A DNA stretch of 64,000 nt from Shimia sp. R9_2. GTDB taxonomy: Bacteria; Pseudomonadota; Alphaproteobacteria; Rhodobacterales; Rhodobacteraceae. Made by a program: the position numbers and the translations under genes. Under the pieces are notes generated by a model. That model was not told the origin of the DNA and searched no databases. It was given only the letters and a program-made list of their open reading frames with translations. The stretch covers positions 310,001 to 374,000 of the forward strand of contig NZ_JAGHRO010000001.1 of assembly GCF_017743735.1 (NCBI RefSeq), written 5' to 3'. Shown piece after piece: positions 37,621-46,910 of this stretch. The first letter of the stretch is position 1; each line of letters opens with the position of its first letter.

Positions 37621-40266
37621 TTAGTTCTCCGCCATATCCTTCAATTCATAAATGAGATTCAAAGCCTCCCGTGGGCTCAATGTGTCTGGATGCACATCTG
37701 CGAGCTTCTCTTGCAAGGGAGTTGGTCCCGCTGGTGCAGAGGGCACAGGCGCAGGCGTCGCGGCAAAGAGCGGCAGATCATCAATCAGCGCTTTCTGTGC
37801 CTGGCCTTCCCGCTCACCCTTTTCCAATGCATCCAGCACCACACGTGCACGCGATACCACCGCAGCCGGCAAGCCCGCCAGCTGCGCCACTTGAACCCCA
37901 TAAGAGCGATCTGCGGCCCCCTGCGTGACCTCATGCAGGAAGATCACTTCACCTTCCCATTCACGCACCGCAACTGTCGCATTGTCCACACCTGCCATCT
38001 TCCCGGCAAGCTGTGTCATCTCGTGATAGTGCGTTGCAAAGAGCGCGCGGGACTTGTTCACATCGTGCAGGTGCTCCAGTGTTGCCCAGGCAATCGACAA
38101 GCCGTCATAGGTCGCGGTCCCGCGTCCAATCTCATCCAAAATGACCAATGCGCGGTCGTCAGCTTGATTGAGGATTGCGGCGGTTTCGACCATCTCCACC
38201 ATAAATGTGGACCGCCCTCGCGCCAGATCATCGCTCGCGCCCACGCGACTGAAAAGCTGGCTGACCAACCCGATCCGCGCACTGTTTGCAGGCACAAAAC
38301 TTCCCATCTGCGCAAGTAGGGCAATGAGTGCATTCTGGCGTAGGAAGGTCGATTTACCGGCCATGTTTGGGCCTGTCAGAAGCCAGATGCTCGCCGCATC
38401 GCCGCCTGATAGATCACAATCATTGGCAACAAACGGGTCACCGGTTTTGCGTAAAGCTGCTTCAACAACGGGATGTCGCCCACCTTCGATGGCAAAATCC
38501 CGGCTGTCATTGACCTCAGGACGGGTCCATTTCTCATTCGCTGCAAGCTCCGCCAAAGCCGCAGATAAATCAAACTCCGCAAGTCCTCTGGAAGCTGCCG
38601 CAACCTCAGCGGAGCGATCCAAAATCGCGCTTTTTAAGCTGTCATAGAGCCGCTTTTCGATCTCGAGTGCCCGGTTTCCGGCATTCAGGATCTTGGTTTC
38701 CATTTCGCTCAACTCAACGGTGGTAAAGCGCACCTGATTGGCGGTGGTCTGACGATGTATAAAGGTTTCAGACAGGGGCGGAGACATCATCGTATCCGCA
38801 TGCTTTGCGGTGGTTTCGATGAAATATCCTAGCACATTGTTGTGCTTGATCTTAAGCGCGGTGATGCCGGTTTGCTCGCTATACTGTGCTTGCATGCCAG
38901 CAATCACACCACGCCCTTGATCGCGCAGCTCACGGCTTTCATCCAGCTCCGGGTCAAATCCGGGAGCGATAAAGCCACCATCGCGGGCAAGAAGCGGCGG
39001 CTCTGCGATCAGCGCGTCTTCCAGAAGATCAAGCAATTCCTCATGTCCGGACAGTGCTCGTCGTGCCTCGGTCAAATCATCTGGCAAATCACCAGAAAAA
39101 GCTCTTTCTGCCAAAAGACTTGCTTGCCCGAGGCCGTTCCGGATGGCTGCCAAATCTCTAGGACCGCCTCGGTCCAACGCCAGCCTAGACAGGGCGCGGT
39201 CCAAATCTGGAACCTTGCGCAAAGCTTCACGTAGATCCGCTGCCTCGCCACGTTGATCAGCCATATAGCTGACCGCATCCAGCCGCTCGCGAATGGCTGC
39301 CAAGCGCAGCGAGGGCGAGGACAGTCTTTGCTCCAACAGGCGTGCGCCACCGGCGGTCACTGTCCGGTCAATTGTTGCGAGAAGGGATCCGACCCGGCCG
39401 CCAGAAAGGCTTGCCGTTAGCTCCAAGTTCCGCCGAGTCGCCGCATCAATTTGCATTACACCCTGCGTCGCTTCGCGCACTGGCGGCTGCAACAGCGGCA
39501 ATTTTCCTTTTTGGGTCAGCTCCAAGTAGTCGACAATGGCACCGAGAGCTCCAGCCTCGGGCCGCGAAAATGTGCCAAAGGCTTCAAGAGACGACGCTTT
39601 GAACAGCGCAGAAACCCGTTTTTCTGCTGAAACTGAGTCAAAACTACCGCGTGATACAGATGTCAGCGGAACCCCCATATCATCGACAACTGGTCCGAGC
39701 TCACCTTCCGAGCCTTCTGCCATCAACAGCTCACTTGGCGCCAAGCGTGCAAGTTCAGGCCCCAGTCGCACCGGCGCCAATGGCATCACATGTAGCGCAC
39801 CTGTCGAAATATCGGCCCAGGCCAGCGCCGCTTCATCTCGCACCACAGCATAAGCTGCCAGAAAGTTGTGTCGCCGTGCATCCAGCAGGCTGTCTTCGGT
39901 CAATGTGCCCGGCGTCACCAGCCGCACCACATCCCGTTTCACCACCGCTTTGTAGCCACGTTTTTTTGCCTCTGCCGGGCTTTCAAGTTGTTCACAAACG
40001 GCGACACGAAAGCCCTTGCGGATGAGGGTTAGAAAATACCCCTCTGCGGCGTGATGCGGGACGCCACACATGGGGATCTCATTGCCTTCATGTTTGCCAC
40101 GTTTGGTCAGGGCAATATCGAGCGCCTCTGCCGCCGCCACAGCGTCGTCAAAGAACATCTCATAAAAATCACCCATCCGGTAAAACAACAGCGCATCCTG
40201 ATACTGCGCTTTGATGTCCAGATATTGCGCCATCATCGGCGTGACGCCCGGCTTGTCGCCCTTCAC
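37621..40266 (-). CDS. mutS: DNA mismatch repair protein MutS
   Basis: An 881-residue protein. The mismatch-wedging Phe-x-Glu is seen in Gly-Asp-Phe-Tyr-Glu-Met-Phe near 34. The ATPase domain has Gly-Pro-Asn-Met-Ala-Gly-Lys-Ser-Thr, Val-Ile-Leu-Asp-Glu-Ile-Gly-Arg-Gly-Thr and Phe-Ala-Thr-His-Tyr-His-Glu. It recognises mismatches and starts repair with MutL. It is divergent from the PfkB kinase gene and ends 16 bases before the shared terminator. Confidence 0.97.
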   Translation of the reverse strand: MKGDKPGVTPMMAQYLDIKAQYQDALLFYRMGDFYEMFFDDAVAAAEALDIALTKRGKHEGNEIPMCGVPHHAAEGYFLTLIRKGFRVAVCEQLESPAEAKKRGYKAVVKRDVVRLVTPGTLTEDSLLDARRHNFLAAYAVVRDEAALAWADISTGALHVMPLAPVRLGPELARLAPSELLMAEGSEGELGPVVDDMGVPLTSVSRGSFDSVSAEKRVSALFKASSLEAFGTFSRPEAGALGAIVDYLELTQKGKLPLLQPPVREATQGVMQIDAATRRNLELTASLSGGRVGSLLATIDRTVTAGGARLLEQRLSSPSLRLAAIRERLDAVSYMADQRGEAADLREALRKVPDLDRALSRLALDRGGPRDLAAIRNGLGQASLLAERAFSGDLPDDLTEARRALSGHEELLDLLEDALIAEPPLLARDGGFIAPGFDPELDESRELRDQGRGVIAGMQAQYSEQTGITALKIKHNNVLGYFIETTAKHADTMMSPPLSETFIHRQTTANQVRFTTVELSEMETKILNAGNRALEIEKRLYDSLKSAILDRSAEVAAASRGLAEFDLSAALAELAANEKWTRPEVNDSRDFAIEGGRHPVVEAALRKTGDPFVANDCDLSGGDAASIWLLTGPNMAGKSTFLRQNALIALLAQMGSFVPANSARIGLVSQLFSRVGASDDLARGRSTFMVEMVETAAILNQADDRALVILDEIGRGTATYDGLSIAWATLEHLHDVNKSRALFATHYHEMTQLAGKMAGVDNATVAVREWEGEVIFLHEVTQGAADRSYGVQVAQLAGLPAAVVSRARVVLDALEKGEREGQAQKALIDDLPLFAATPAPVPSAPAGPTPLQEKLADVHPDTLSPREALNLIYELKDMAEN

Positions 40267-40417
40267 TGCTCAGAACCCCCAAGGTTTGGTTTTCCTCAGA
40301 TAGCAAACCTCGGTCCCTATGGAAAAGCGCAAAACCTCAGGTAAGGTCATTGCCAATAGACAAGCGTGCAAATTTTTGATCGTTAGATCAAAGAAACCAG
40401 AAACACGGCGTATTCTC

Positions 40418-41287
40418 ATGGCGATTTACAACCTCGGCTCCATCAACGCCGATTTCTTTTATCATGTACCTCATTTGCCGGGGCCAGGCGAAACGCTTGC
40501 AGCGACCAAGTTGACTCGGGGCCTTGGCGGCAAAGGGGCAAATATGAGCGTTGCCGCCGCACGTGCAGGTGCGCATACAGTGCATGTTGGCGCGGTTGGG
40601 CATGATGGGCATTGGGCGGCCGACCGTATGATGGAGTTCGGCGTGGATACACGCCACATCAGCAAGCTTCCGGACACTCCAAATGGCCAAGCTCACATCT
40701 ATGTGGATGCGGGCGGTGAAAACAGCATCGTTCTTTTCCAAGGTGCCAATCATCAAATACCGGCCGAAACCATTTCTGCAGCGCTGTCAGAGGCGAGTAC
40801 AGGCGACACGTTATTGATGCAGAATGAGACCAAAGATCAGCCCGAGGCCGCAAAAATTGCGCGGGAGCTTGGTCTCTATGTCGCTTATGCCGCTGCGCCA
40901 TTTGAGGCGGAGGCTGTTGAGGCTGTTCTTCCTCACCTCGATTTCTTGATCCTGAATGAGGTGGAGGCTGAGCAATTGGAAGAGGCGACTGGCAAATCTC
41001 CGGATGTTCTGGGTGTCACCGACGTGATCATTACGCTTGGTGCGAAAGGTGCGCGCTGGCTGCATGAGGGGCAGTCTCGCGATTTTCCTGCAATGCCTGT
41101 GACACCGGTCGACACCACGGGTGCTGGGGACACCTTCACGGGCTATGTGCTTGCTGCGCGTGACCGTGGCCTGCCCATGGAGCAGGCTATTGCTCTCGCG
41201 ATGCGCGCAGGTGCCCTGATGGTGACCCGACAGGGAACCGCAGATGTGATCCCTGATTTAAAAGAAGTGGACGAGGCGCGTTTCTAA
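40418..41287 (+). CDS. PfkB-family carbohydrate kinase (ribokinase-like)
   Basis: A 289-residue protein. Gly-Gly-Lys-Gly-Ala-Asn near 40 binds the sugar, and the C-terminal Asp-Thr-Thr-Gly-Ala-Gly-Asp-Thr-Phe holds the catalytic base and anion hole. Ribokinase is the nearest familiar relative, but no ribose transport genes are adjacent, so the substrate is open. The frame extends 33 codons further upstream, but the ATG at 40418 starts right before the conserved first strand (Ile-Tyr-Asn-Leu-Gly-Ser-Ile-Asn). Confidence 0.88.
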   Translation: MAIYNLGSINADFFYHVPHLPGPGETLAATKLTRGLGGKGANMSVAAARAGAHTVHVGAVGHDGHWAADRMMEFGVDTRHISKLPDTPNGQAHIYVDAGGENSIVLFQGANHQIPAETISAALSEASTGDTLLMQNETKDQPEAAKIARELGLYVAYAAAPFEAEAVEAVLPHLDFLILNEVEAEQLEEATGKSPDVLGVTDVIITLGAKGARWLHEGQSRDFPAMPVTPVDTTGAGDTFTGYVLAARDRGLPMEQAIALAMRAGALMVTRQGTADVIPDLKEVDEARF

Positions 41288-41373
41288 GCACTGCCTCGCA
41301 CATAATTTTGGCTAGAAATGACCCTCGAGGGTATCGTAGCTCTACCGCGATGGGGCCAAAACCCTGAGGGGCC

Positions 41374-42036
41374 TTAGTGGCCTACAAATGGAGCAGCGCT
41401 TCCCCAAAGTTCTTTTACGCGCGCATCCCGGCCGCATGCTTTGCGATAGCGCTTATAGGCTTCGCTCTGCTTTTTCGGCCCAAAGCGGGTCAATACAATC
41501 TTGCTGCCTTTGTAGTAGTCCTGATGATAGGCTTCTGCCTCATAGAAGGTTCCGGCCTGCAAAATTGGCGTCACAATTGTCCGCCCCAACTGAGCCTGGG
41601 CTTTCACTTTTGCGGCTTGAGCCTTGCTTTGTTCGCTTTGATTGGCGACAAAAATCGCGGTGCGGTAGCTGTCGCCTCGGTCGCAAAATTGACCGCCGGC
41701 ATCTGTGGGATCAACAGAGCGGAAGAACAGATCTAGCAGCGTTTCACGTGAAACTTTGGAGGGATCGAAAGTAATCTCTACCGCCTCGTAGTGACCTGTC
41801 CCACCTTTGGTGACCTGTTTATAGCTTGGGTTGGCTGTGTTGCCGCCGATAAAGCCGGACCGCGCTTCCTGAACACCTTTGACACTTTCAAAGTCGCTCT
41901 CCACGCACCAGAAGCATCCACCGGCGACGATCAGTTTTTCCGTGTTCATGGCGTAGGCACGCTCGCTGTGAGCAAATGTTCCCAGAACAATCAGAGCGGA
42001 TAGGGCTGCGGTTTTCAGGTTCTGCAGTTTTTTCAT
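41374..42036 (-). CDS. msrA: Exported peptide methionine sulfoxide reductase MsrA
   Basis: A 220-residue protein with a signal peptide at about 1-29 (Lys-Lys, a hydrophobic core, then Ala-Tyr-Ala), so it probably acts in the periplasm. The catalytic motif Gly-Gly-Cys41-Phe-Trp-Cys and the Tyr-Glu-Ala-Glu-Ala-Tyr-His-Gln-Asp-Tyr block define MsrA. It reduces methionine-S-sulfoxide in oxidised proteins. AAGGAG precedes the ATG at 42036. The frame is open to 42138 without similarity. The coding sequence contains a near-perfect parS site. Confidence 0.94.
   Translation of the reverse strand: MKKLQNLKTAALSALIVLGTFAHSERAYAMNTEKLIVAGGCFWCVESDFESVKGVQEARSGFIGGNTANPSYKQVTKGGTGHYEAVEITFDPSKVSRETLLDLFFRSVDPTDAGGQFCDRGDSYRTAIFVANQSEQSKAQAAKVKAQAQLGRTIVTPILQAGTFYEAEAYHQDYYKGSKIVLTRFGPKKQSEAYKRYRKACGRDARVKELWGSAAPFVGH
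41740..41755. promoter_or_regulatory. parS: parS-like site 3, inside msrA
   Basis: The 14-base palindrome core GTTTCACGTGAAAC (41741-41754) is intact; the outer pair is C/T where sites 1 and 2 have T/A. It lies about 16 kb from the origin and is read as Val-Ser-Arg-Glu-Thr within MsrA. Confidence 0.8.
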
Positions 42037-42150
42037 CAGACAACTCCTTGTTGCCCCAATCTTGCGCTGGCTCTTCGTGAGTCTCAATCCTATGAAACCT
42101 GTTGTCACACCAAGGTGAAAGGCGGTGAGTAGGAGCAACCTGAGCCGTTT

Positions 42151-42798
42151 CTACCCACGCTTCCGAGAGCGGTAGACTGGTGAAACTCTGCGAAAAACTG
42201 TTGCAACGGTGAGCCGTTGATCACTGCAAAGAGTTCGTTTCTTCGCATAAAGCACATCCAGCTTTGCCTTTGTCGGTACGCATCGACGCTCGTAAACAGC
42301 TTCAGTTTCTTCAGCTGTCTGGCAATTGGCCAGCAAGCGTTCTTCCGTTTGGTGATAGATTAGCGTTGCCAGGCCAGTCACTCCTGGGCGATCCTTCAGA
42401 ACCTCGGCGTAGAGGCCTGGAAAGCGCTCAACATAACGGCGCAGCGGCGGGCGAGGACCAACAAAACTGATGTCACCGCGCAAGATATTGATCAGCTGCG
42501 GCAATTCATCCAGTCGATATTTGCGCAGGAAGAGCCCAATTTTTGTGATCCGGTGCGCTTTATTGCCGCCAGATACGCCGCTGTCATGAGAGACATTTGT
42601 CATCGTACGGAATTTGAGCAGTTGGAATCCCTGGGTGGGCGTTTTCATACGCTCGGAAATGTAGAACACGGGACGGCCGTCTTGGATCAAGATGAGAACA
42701 GAAAGGACGAGCATGACTGGCCATAGCAACGCGAGCAGAAAAAGCACCCACGCTAAATCCATGAGGCGCCTACCCAAAGTCGTACCACTTCCGATCAT
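42151..42798 (-). CDS. Bacterial sugar transferase (undecaprenyl-phosphate sugar phosphotransferase)
   Basis: A 215-residue protein. One N-terminal hydrophobic hairpin (about 13-37) is followed by the catalytic domain of the WbaP/PglC superfamily, with Phe-Lys-Phe/Leu-Arg-Thr-Met near 62, Tyr-Arg-Leu-Asp-Glu-Leu-Pro-Gln near 92 and Val-Gly-Pro-Arg-Pro near 112. Such enzymes start glycan chains by moving a sugar-1-phosphate onto undecaprenyl phosphate. The start overlaps the epimerase gene by four bases (42795-42798). No other glycan genes are beside them. Confidence 0.92.
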   Translation of the reverse strand: MIGSGTTLGRRLMDLAWVLFLLALLWPVMLVLSVLILIQDGRPVFYISERMKTPTQGFQLLKFRTMTNVSHDSGVSGGNKAHRITKIGLFLRKYRLDELPQLINILRGDISFVGPRPPLRRYVERFPGLYAEVLKDRPGVTGLATLIYHQTEERLLANCQTAEETEAVYERRCVPTKAKLDVLYAKKRTLCSDQRLTVATVFRRVSPVYRSRKRG

Positions 42799-43727
42799 AC
42801 CAAAGCCTTACGCGTTGAACGCCATTCTTCAATCATCTGAGCTGCTGTCACATGCAAGTCTGATCCGGTCAACTGTTGAAGTAAGCTGACGTCAAGTGAG
42901 ACCTCCGCGACTGCGCTTTCCGGTGCGTCTTGCCAGTCGAAAGTATGATTTGCAGCCCGAAGCAGGTCATGCATTGCGACAGGTTTTGAGGCGGCCACAT
43001 TCACGATGTCAGGTGGATTCTCGGCGCTAATCACAGCGTCTATGGCGGCCCAAACAAGTTTTGGCGTTGCATAGCTCCGCAAGGGGCTCATGCCATTTGG
43101 AAAGCGATCAAGCTTCAAGGTGCCGCCGCCGTTTAACGCCTCAAACAAGCTGTCAGCACCCACGACATTGGCAAGCCTAAAGATGGTCGATTTTTTCGAC
43201 GAATTTGAGTTACGGTGGATGGTCAGAGCAGCTTCTTCCATCGCAACTTTCGCGGCACCATAGTCGTTTGCAGGCGCTGGTTTCGATATTTCAGAAAGCG
43301 CCTGTCCTGGGCCGTAGACTGCGCTGCTGGAGCAATGCATGATATGTGTTGCTCCACATAGTGACGCGATCTCGTTTGCGCGTCTCGCAAGATTTGTGTT
43401 TTGTGAGAGGTCTCCGCTGCTGGGTACCACCCCCCAAAGCGCCAGCACAGCGTCTGCTGTGGGAAATGCGCGTGTTTCAGATGTAACCACCAAGTCCAAA
43501 TCTGCCGCCAAGTCGCGCCCGCACCAAATTGGCTTCCAATCATTAAGAAGGGTAGGAGCCAGCTGGAGAGAATAGCGCATCAGCCGGGCAAGTTTTCCGG
43601 TGCTGCCCAGTATAAGCAAGGTTTTTTGATCGGCTAAATTTGGAGATATCGGAGAGTAGATTGACGTCAAAATGAGGCCCTGAAAGGTCGCGCGGTGCGC
43701 AATTGCATCGATATCACAGAATGGCAT
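42795..43727 (-). CDS. NAD-dependent epimerase/dehydratase family protein
   Basis: A 310-residue protein. A Rossmann start (Leu-Ile-Leu-Gly-Ser-Thr-Gly-Lys-Leu-Ala near 38) is followed by an SDR-type Tyr-Gly-Ala-Ala-Lys with an upstream Ser-Ser-Ser-Ala-Val-Tyr. This is the extended SDR family, which makes or modifies nucleotide sugars. It is coupled to the sugar transferase, so it probably supplies that enzyme's nucleotide sugar. The first 30 residues before the Rossmann strand are longer than usual and the true start may lie further in; no clear ribosome binding site decides it. Confidence 0.85.
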   Translation of the reverse strand: MPFCDIDAIAHRATFQGLILTSIYSPISPNLADQKTLLILGSTGKLARLMRYSLQLAPTLLNDWKPIWCGRDLAADLDLVVTSETRAFPTADAVLALWGVVPSSGDLSQNTNLARRANEIASLCGATHIMHCSSSAVYGPGQALSEISKPAPANDYGAAKVAMEEAALTIHRNSNSSKKSTIFRLANVVGADSLFEALNGGGTLKLDRFPNGMSPLRSYATPKLVWAAIDAVISAENPPDIVNVAASKPVAMHDLLRAANHTFDWQDAPESAVAEVSLDVSLLQQLTGSDLHVTAAQMIEEWRSTRKALV

Positions 43728-43905
43728 TCAACGTTGTCAGTTACCAGAAGCATTTGCTCTTGGTCTTAGTGCAGGTGCGCGCTAGCGTCTGCGAAAATCA
43801 ACGGTATCAAAGCTATCATAGGTTGTGTGTGGGCGACTGAGTGACCCCAAAATCCACTTCCGCAATACAGCCGTGATACCGACGCAATACAGAAGGGGGA
43901 TTTTG

Positions 43906-44619
43906 ATGAAGATAGCGATGTGGAGTGGGCCGCGAAATCTGTCCACGGCGATGATGTATGCTTTTGGCAATCGCTCGGATTGTGCAGTGGTGGATGAACC
44001 TTTTTACGCGGCTTACCTTGCAAAAACCGGCCTAGATCATCCGATGAGCGCAGAGATCCTGAGGTCACAACATCAGGATCCACAAGTGGTGGCTTCAGCG
44101 CTCTCAGGCGACAACCCAGATGGTAAACCCGTTTTTTATCAAAAACATATGACGCAGCATATGATTGATGGCGTTCCCAGAGAGTGGATGAAGGATGCAA
44201 AAAATGTATTTTTGCTGCGCCATCCGGCACGCGTGATCGCCTCATATGCGGCCAAACGAGAGAACCCTACACTTGAGGATATTGGTTTTCCTCAACAGCT
44301 AGCGCTTCTCAAAAAAGTGCGCGACTGGGGGCGAGATGTCGTCATCGTTGACAGCCATGACATTCGGGAAAATCCCGAGGATGCGCTGAGAAAGCTATGT
44401 AACGATATAGGTTTAGATTACGATCCGGCGATGCTCAGCTGGCCCAAAGGTGGGCATAAGGATGATGGCGTTTGGGCCAAACACTGGTATGGCGCAGTTT
44501 GGAATTCCACAGGATTTGCAGGTGCAGAGGGCCCGTTGCCAGAGGTTCCTGATAACCTCCAGCCGGTGCTTGATGCGGCTTTGCCAATCTACGAAGAGAT
44601 GAAATCGCAAAAGCGCTGA
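43906..44619 (+). CDS. Sulfotransferase-like P-loop protein
   Basis: A 237-residue protein. The N-terminal Trp-Ser-Gly-Pro-Arg-Asn-Leu-Ser-Thr-Ala matches the 5'-phosphosulfate-binding loop of sulfotransferases, and Leu-Leu-Arg-His-Pro-Ala-Arg near 107 matches the second PAPS-binding element. AAGGGGG at 43893-43899 supports the ATG at 43906; the frame is open to 43825. Acceptor substrate unknown. Divergent from the epimerase/sugar transferase pair, so sulfation of a glycan is possible but unproven. Confidence 0.8.
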   Translation: MKIAMWSGPRNLSTAMMYAFGNRSDCAVVDEPFYAAYLAKTGLDHPMSAEILRSQHQDPQVVASALSGDNPDGKPVFYQKHMTQHMIDGVPREWMKDAKNVFLLRHPARVIASYAAKRENPTLEDIGFPQQLALLKKVRDWGRDVVIVDSHDIRENPEDALRKLCNDIGLDYDPAMLSWPKGGHKDDGVWAKHWYGAVWNSTGFAGAEGPLPEVPDNLQPVLDAALPIYEEMKSQKR

Positions 44620-44629
44620 GCGTCCTCAA

Positions 44630-44657
44630 CACGGAGGTAGGGAACACTGCCTCCGTG
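44630..44657. terminator. Hairpin between the sulfotransferase and SCP2 genes
   Basis: CACGGAGGTAG pairs with CTGCCTCCGTG around GGAACA with one wobble. Neither side has a T run, so termination activity is uncertain. Confidence 0.4.
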
Positions 44658-44680
44658 AAGAAGAGTCTGGAAACAGATAT

Positions 44681-44962
44681 TTAGGCCAGCAACTGTCCCA
44701 ACTTCATGGCTACGCCCATGTCACCCGACACTTTGAGCTTGCCCAACATTAAAGCTGTGGTTGGCTTGAGATCTCCCGCCAGAAGCTTCGAGAGATTGTC
44801 CGCAGAGATTTTGACGGTACAGTCGGTATCACGATCATCGGTAGACGCTGTCCCGTCTGCCAGAACGAGCACTCCGGCGTCGCCACAATCAAATTTCAGC
44901 GTGTTATCAAACGCTTGATCTTTCAACCCTTCGCGCATTTGCGCCGCAATCTCTTCCAGCAT
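44681..44962 (-). CDS. SCP2 sterol-binding-domain protein
   Basis: A 93-residue protein that consists of one SCP2-like lipid-binding domain: Ile-Ser-Ala-Asp-Asn-Leu-Ser-Lys-Leu-Leu-Ala-Gly near 55, Leu-Lys-Pro-Thr-Thr-Ala-Leu-Met, and Leu-Lys-Val-Ser-Gly-Asp-Met-Gly-Val-Ala at the end. These domains bind lipids or acyl-CoA; the ligand here is unknown. GGAGG before the ATG at 44962 sets the start, although the frame is open to 45010. Confidence 0.88.
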   Translation of the reverse strand: MLEEIAAQMREGLKDQAFDNTLKFDCGDAGVLVLADGTASTDDRDTDCTVKISADNLSKLLAGDLKPTTALMLGKLKVSGDMGVAMKLGQLLA

Positions 44963-45208
44963 GTATCCTCCAAAAATAAGTCTCTCGCGAGCATTTAATC
45001 GCAGCCACATTGCGTTGCTGCAAGAGTTACGTTGGATTGGTTACCTCGACGTTAAGTGGCAAAGCTTCAGAGAAATCTGTCGTGCTCTTCTGGATTTCAG
45101 CGTTCTGTCCGAAACTATCAAGTTGTTGGCTCTTGGTGCCATGTTTTGTCTGATTGCGAAGAATAAATAGCTGATCGAACCAAAATTACACTTTTTATGG
45201 AGATCACC

Positions 45209-45391
45209 ATGCGCCCTCTGATCCTGATAGCCTGTTTAGTCACCTTCATTTCCGCTTGCTCAGACGCGGGAAGATATCCAATTACCGGATGTGACAGCAA
45301 TGCGACCTACCCTCTGACTTGTAAACCGCATGAAGAGCAGGATCCTGTACACAAAATGGACTCTACCGGCTTTACCTCTGTATTCAACTGA
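45209..45391 (+). CDS. Small predicted lipoprotein
   Basis: A 60-residue protein. A signal sequence (Arg-Pro then Leu-Ile-Leu-Ile-Ala-Cys-Leu-Val-Thr-Phe) ends in Ile-Ser-Ala-Cys, a good lipobox, so a lipid-anchored peptide of about 43 residues is predicted, with two further Cys. GGAG at 45199-45202 favours the ATG at 45209 over one at 45197. It stands alone and ends before a strong terminator. No family recognised. Confidence 0.6.
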   Translation: MRPLILIACLVTFISACSDAGRYPITGCDSNATYPLTCKPHEEQDPVHKMDSTGFTSVFN

Positions 45392-45422
45392 ACTGTCGGT
45401 TTGATAGCAAACTGCCGGAAAC

Positions 45423-45450
45423 AAAAAACCCGCCCATTGGGCGGGTTTTA
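45423..45450. terminator. Bidirectional Rho-independent terminator between the lipoprotein gene and argG
   Basis: CCCGCCC pairs with GGGCGGG around a short loop, flanked by a run of A on the left and T on the right, so it works for argG on the minus strand and the lipoprotein gene on the plus strand. Confidence 0.9.
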
Positions 45451-45469
45451 GTGTCTAAACTCTGACTGT

Positions 45470-46696
45470 TTAATCCGCGTTGCGCTTGTTGCGCATCGCG
45501 ATCAGTTTTAGTCGCAGCGCTTGTAGTTGAATGAAGCCGGCTGCGTCTTTTTGGTCATAAGCTCCTGCGTCATCTTCAAAGGTTACGTGCTCTTCCGAAT
45601 AAAGAGAATAGTCGGACCAGCGGCCTACAGTGGTCGCGCTGCCTTTGTAGAGCTTGATGCGCACGGTGCCTGTGACGTGCTCTTGGGATTTGTCGATCGC
45701 GGCCTGGAGCATCTCACGCTCCGGAGAATACCAGAAGCCGTTGTAGATCAGCTCCGCGTACTTTGGCATCAACTCATCTTTGAGATGCATCGCGCCACGG
45801 TCCATGGTGATGGACTCGATACCGCGATGGGCTTCCAAAAGTACGGTGCCACCTGGTGTTTCATAGATGCCACGAGATTTCATGCCCACGAAGCGGCCTT
45901 CTACGAGGTCCAGGCGGCCAATGCCGTGTTTGCCACCATACTCGTTCAGCTTGGTCAGGATGGTTGCCGGGCTCATAGCCGCGCCATTGATGCTGACCGC
46001 ATCACCCTTTTCAAATCCGATTTCGATGAATTCTGGCTCGTTTGGCGCGTCTTCAGGATGGACGGTACGCTGATAGACATAGTCCGGAGCCGCGACGGCC
46101 GGATCTTCCAGTACTTTACCTTCCGAAGAGGTGTGCAAAAGGTTCGCGTCCACCGAGAAAGGCGCTTCGCCGCGTTTGTCTTTGGCGATTGGAATCTGAT
46201 GCTGTTCGGCAAAGTCGATCAGTTTGGTTCTGGAAGAAAGATCCCACTCGCGCCAAGGCGCAATCACTTTGATGTCTGGGTTCAGCGCATAGGCGGCCAG
46301 CTCAAAGCGCACCTGGTCATTGCCTTTACCGGTTGCGCCATGTGCGACTGCATCTGCGCCCGTTGTTTCCGCAATCTCGATCAGACGTTTTGAGATCAGC
46401 GGGCGTGCAATCGACGTGCCCAGCAGGTAGAGGCCTTCATAAACTGCATTGGCGCGGAACATTGGGAAAACGAAATCTCGTACAAACTCTTCGCGCACAT
46501 CTTCGATGTAGATGTTCTCAGGTTTGATACCCAGCAGTTCCGCCTTTTGGCGGGCCGGTTCAAGCTCTTCACCTTGACCCAAATCTGCGGTGAAGGTCAC
46601 CACCTCACAGCCATATTCGGTTTGCAGCCACTTCAGGATGATCGAGGTATCCAGGCCACCGGAATAGGCCAGCACAACTTTCTTCGGAGCCGACAT
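45470..46696 (-). CDS. argG: Argininosuccinate synthase
   Basis: A 408-residue protein starting [18 protein letters not shown], the ATP-pyrophosphatase loop of ArgG. Thr-Ala-Asp-Leu-Gly-Gln-Gly-Glu-Glu and [10 protein letters not shown] follow. It joins citrulline and aspartate in arginine synthesis. The frame is open to a GTG at 46795, but the ATG at 46696 with AGGGA upstream gives the family length. Confidence 0.97.
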   Translation of the reverse strand: MSAPKKVVLAYSGGLDTSIILKWLQTEYGCEVVTFTADLGQGEELEPARQKAELLGIKPENIYIEDVREEFVRDFVFPMFRANAVYEGLYLLGTSIARPLISKRLIEIAETTGADAVAHGATGKGNDQVRFELAAYALNPDIKVIAPWREWDLSSRTKLIDFAEQHQIPIAKDKRGEAPFSVDANLLHTSSEGKVLEDPAVAAPDYVYQRTVHPEDAPNEPEFIEIGFEKGDAVSINGAAMSPATILTKLNEYGGKHGIGRLDLVEGRFVGMKSRGIYETPGGTVLLEAHRGIESITMDRGAMHLKDELMPKYAELIYNGFWYSPEREMLQAAIDKSQEHVTGTVRIKLYKGSATTVGRWSDYSLYSEEHVTFEDDAGAYDQKDAAGFIQLQALRLKLIAMRNKRNAD

Positions 46697-46855
46697 GTCT
46701 TTTCCCTTCGTCCATATAACGCTCGCGCGATAGCGGTTTTTGACCGCTTGGGCAAGGAGAGGCTCCCTCCGGAGCCGATAATGATTGTTAAACACTCAAA
46801 AAAGGTCTGGATCCCGTCGGGTAGCCGCTCATGGTAAAGACAAATGATCTCGTGT

Positions 46856-46883
46856 TTGATTGCGGACCCTTGCGCGCTAAACC
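46856..46883 (+). promoter_or_regulatory. Possible promoter of the tRNA-Thr gene
   Basis: TTGATT at 46856-46861 and TAAACC at 46878-46883 are 16 bases apart and end 27 bases before the tRNA. The match to a -10 element is weak. Confidence 0.25.
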
Positions 46884-46910
46884 GTTAGCGGTTAGACGAA
46901 CGGGCGCAGT

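Noticed and set aside
45527-46393. 288-codon open frame opposite argG
   Set aside because: No family similarity; argG on the other strand has full-length conserved motifs.
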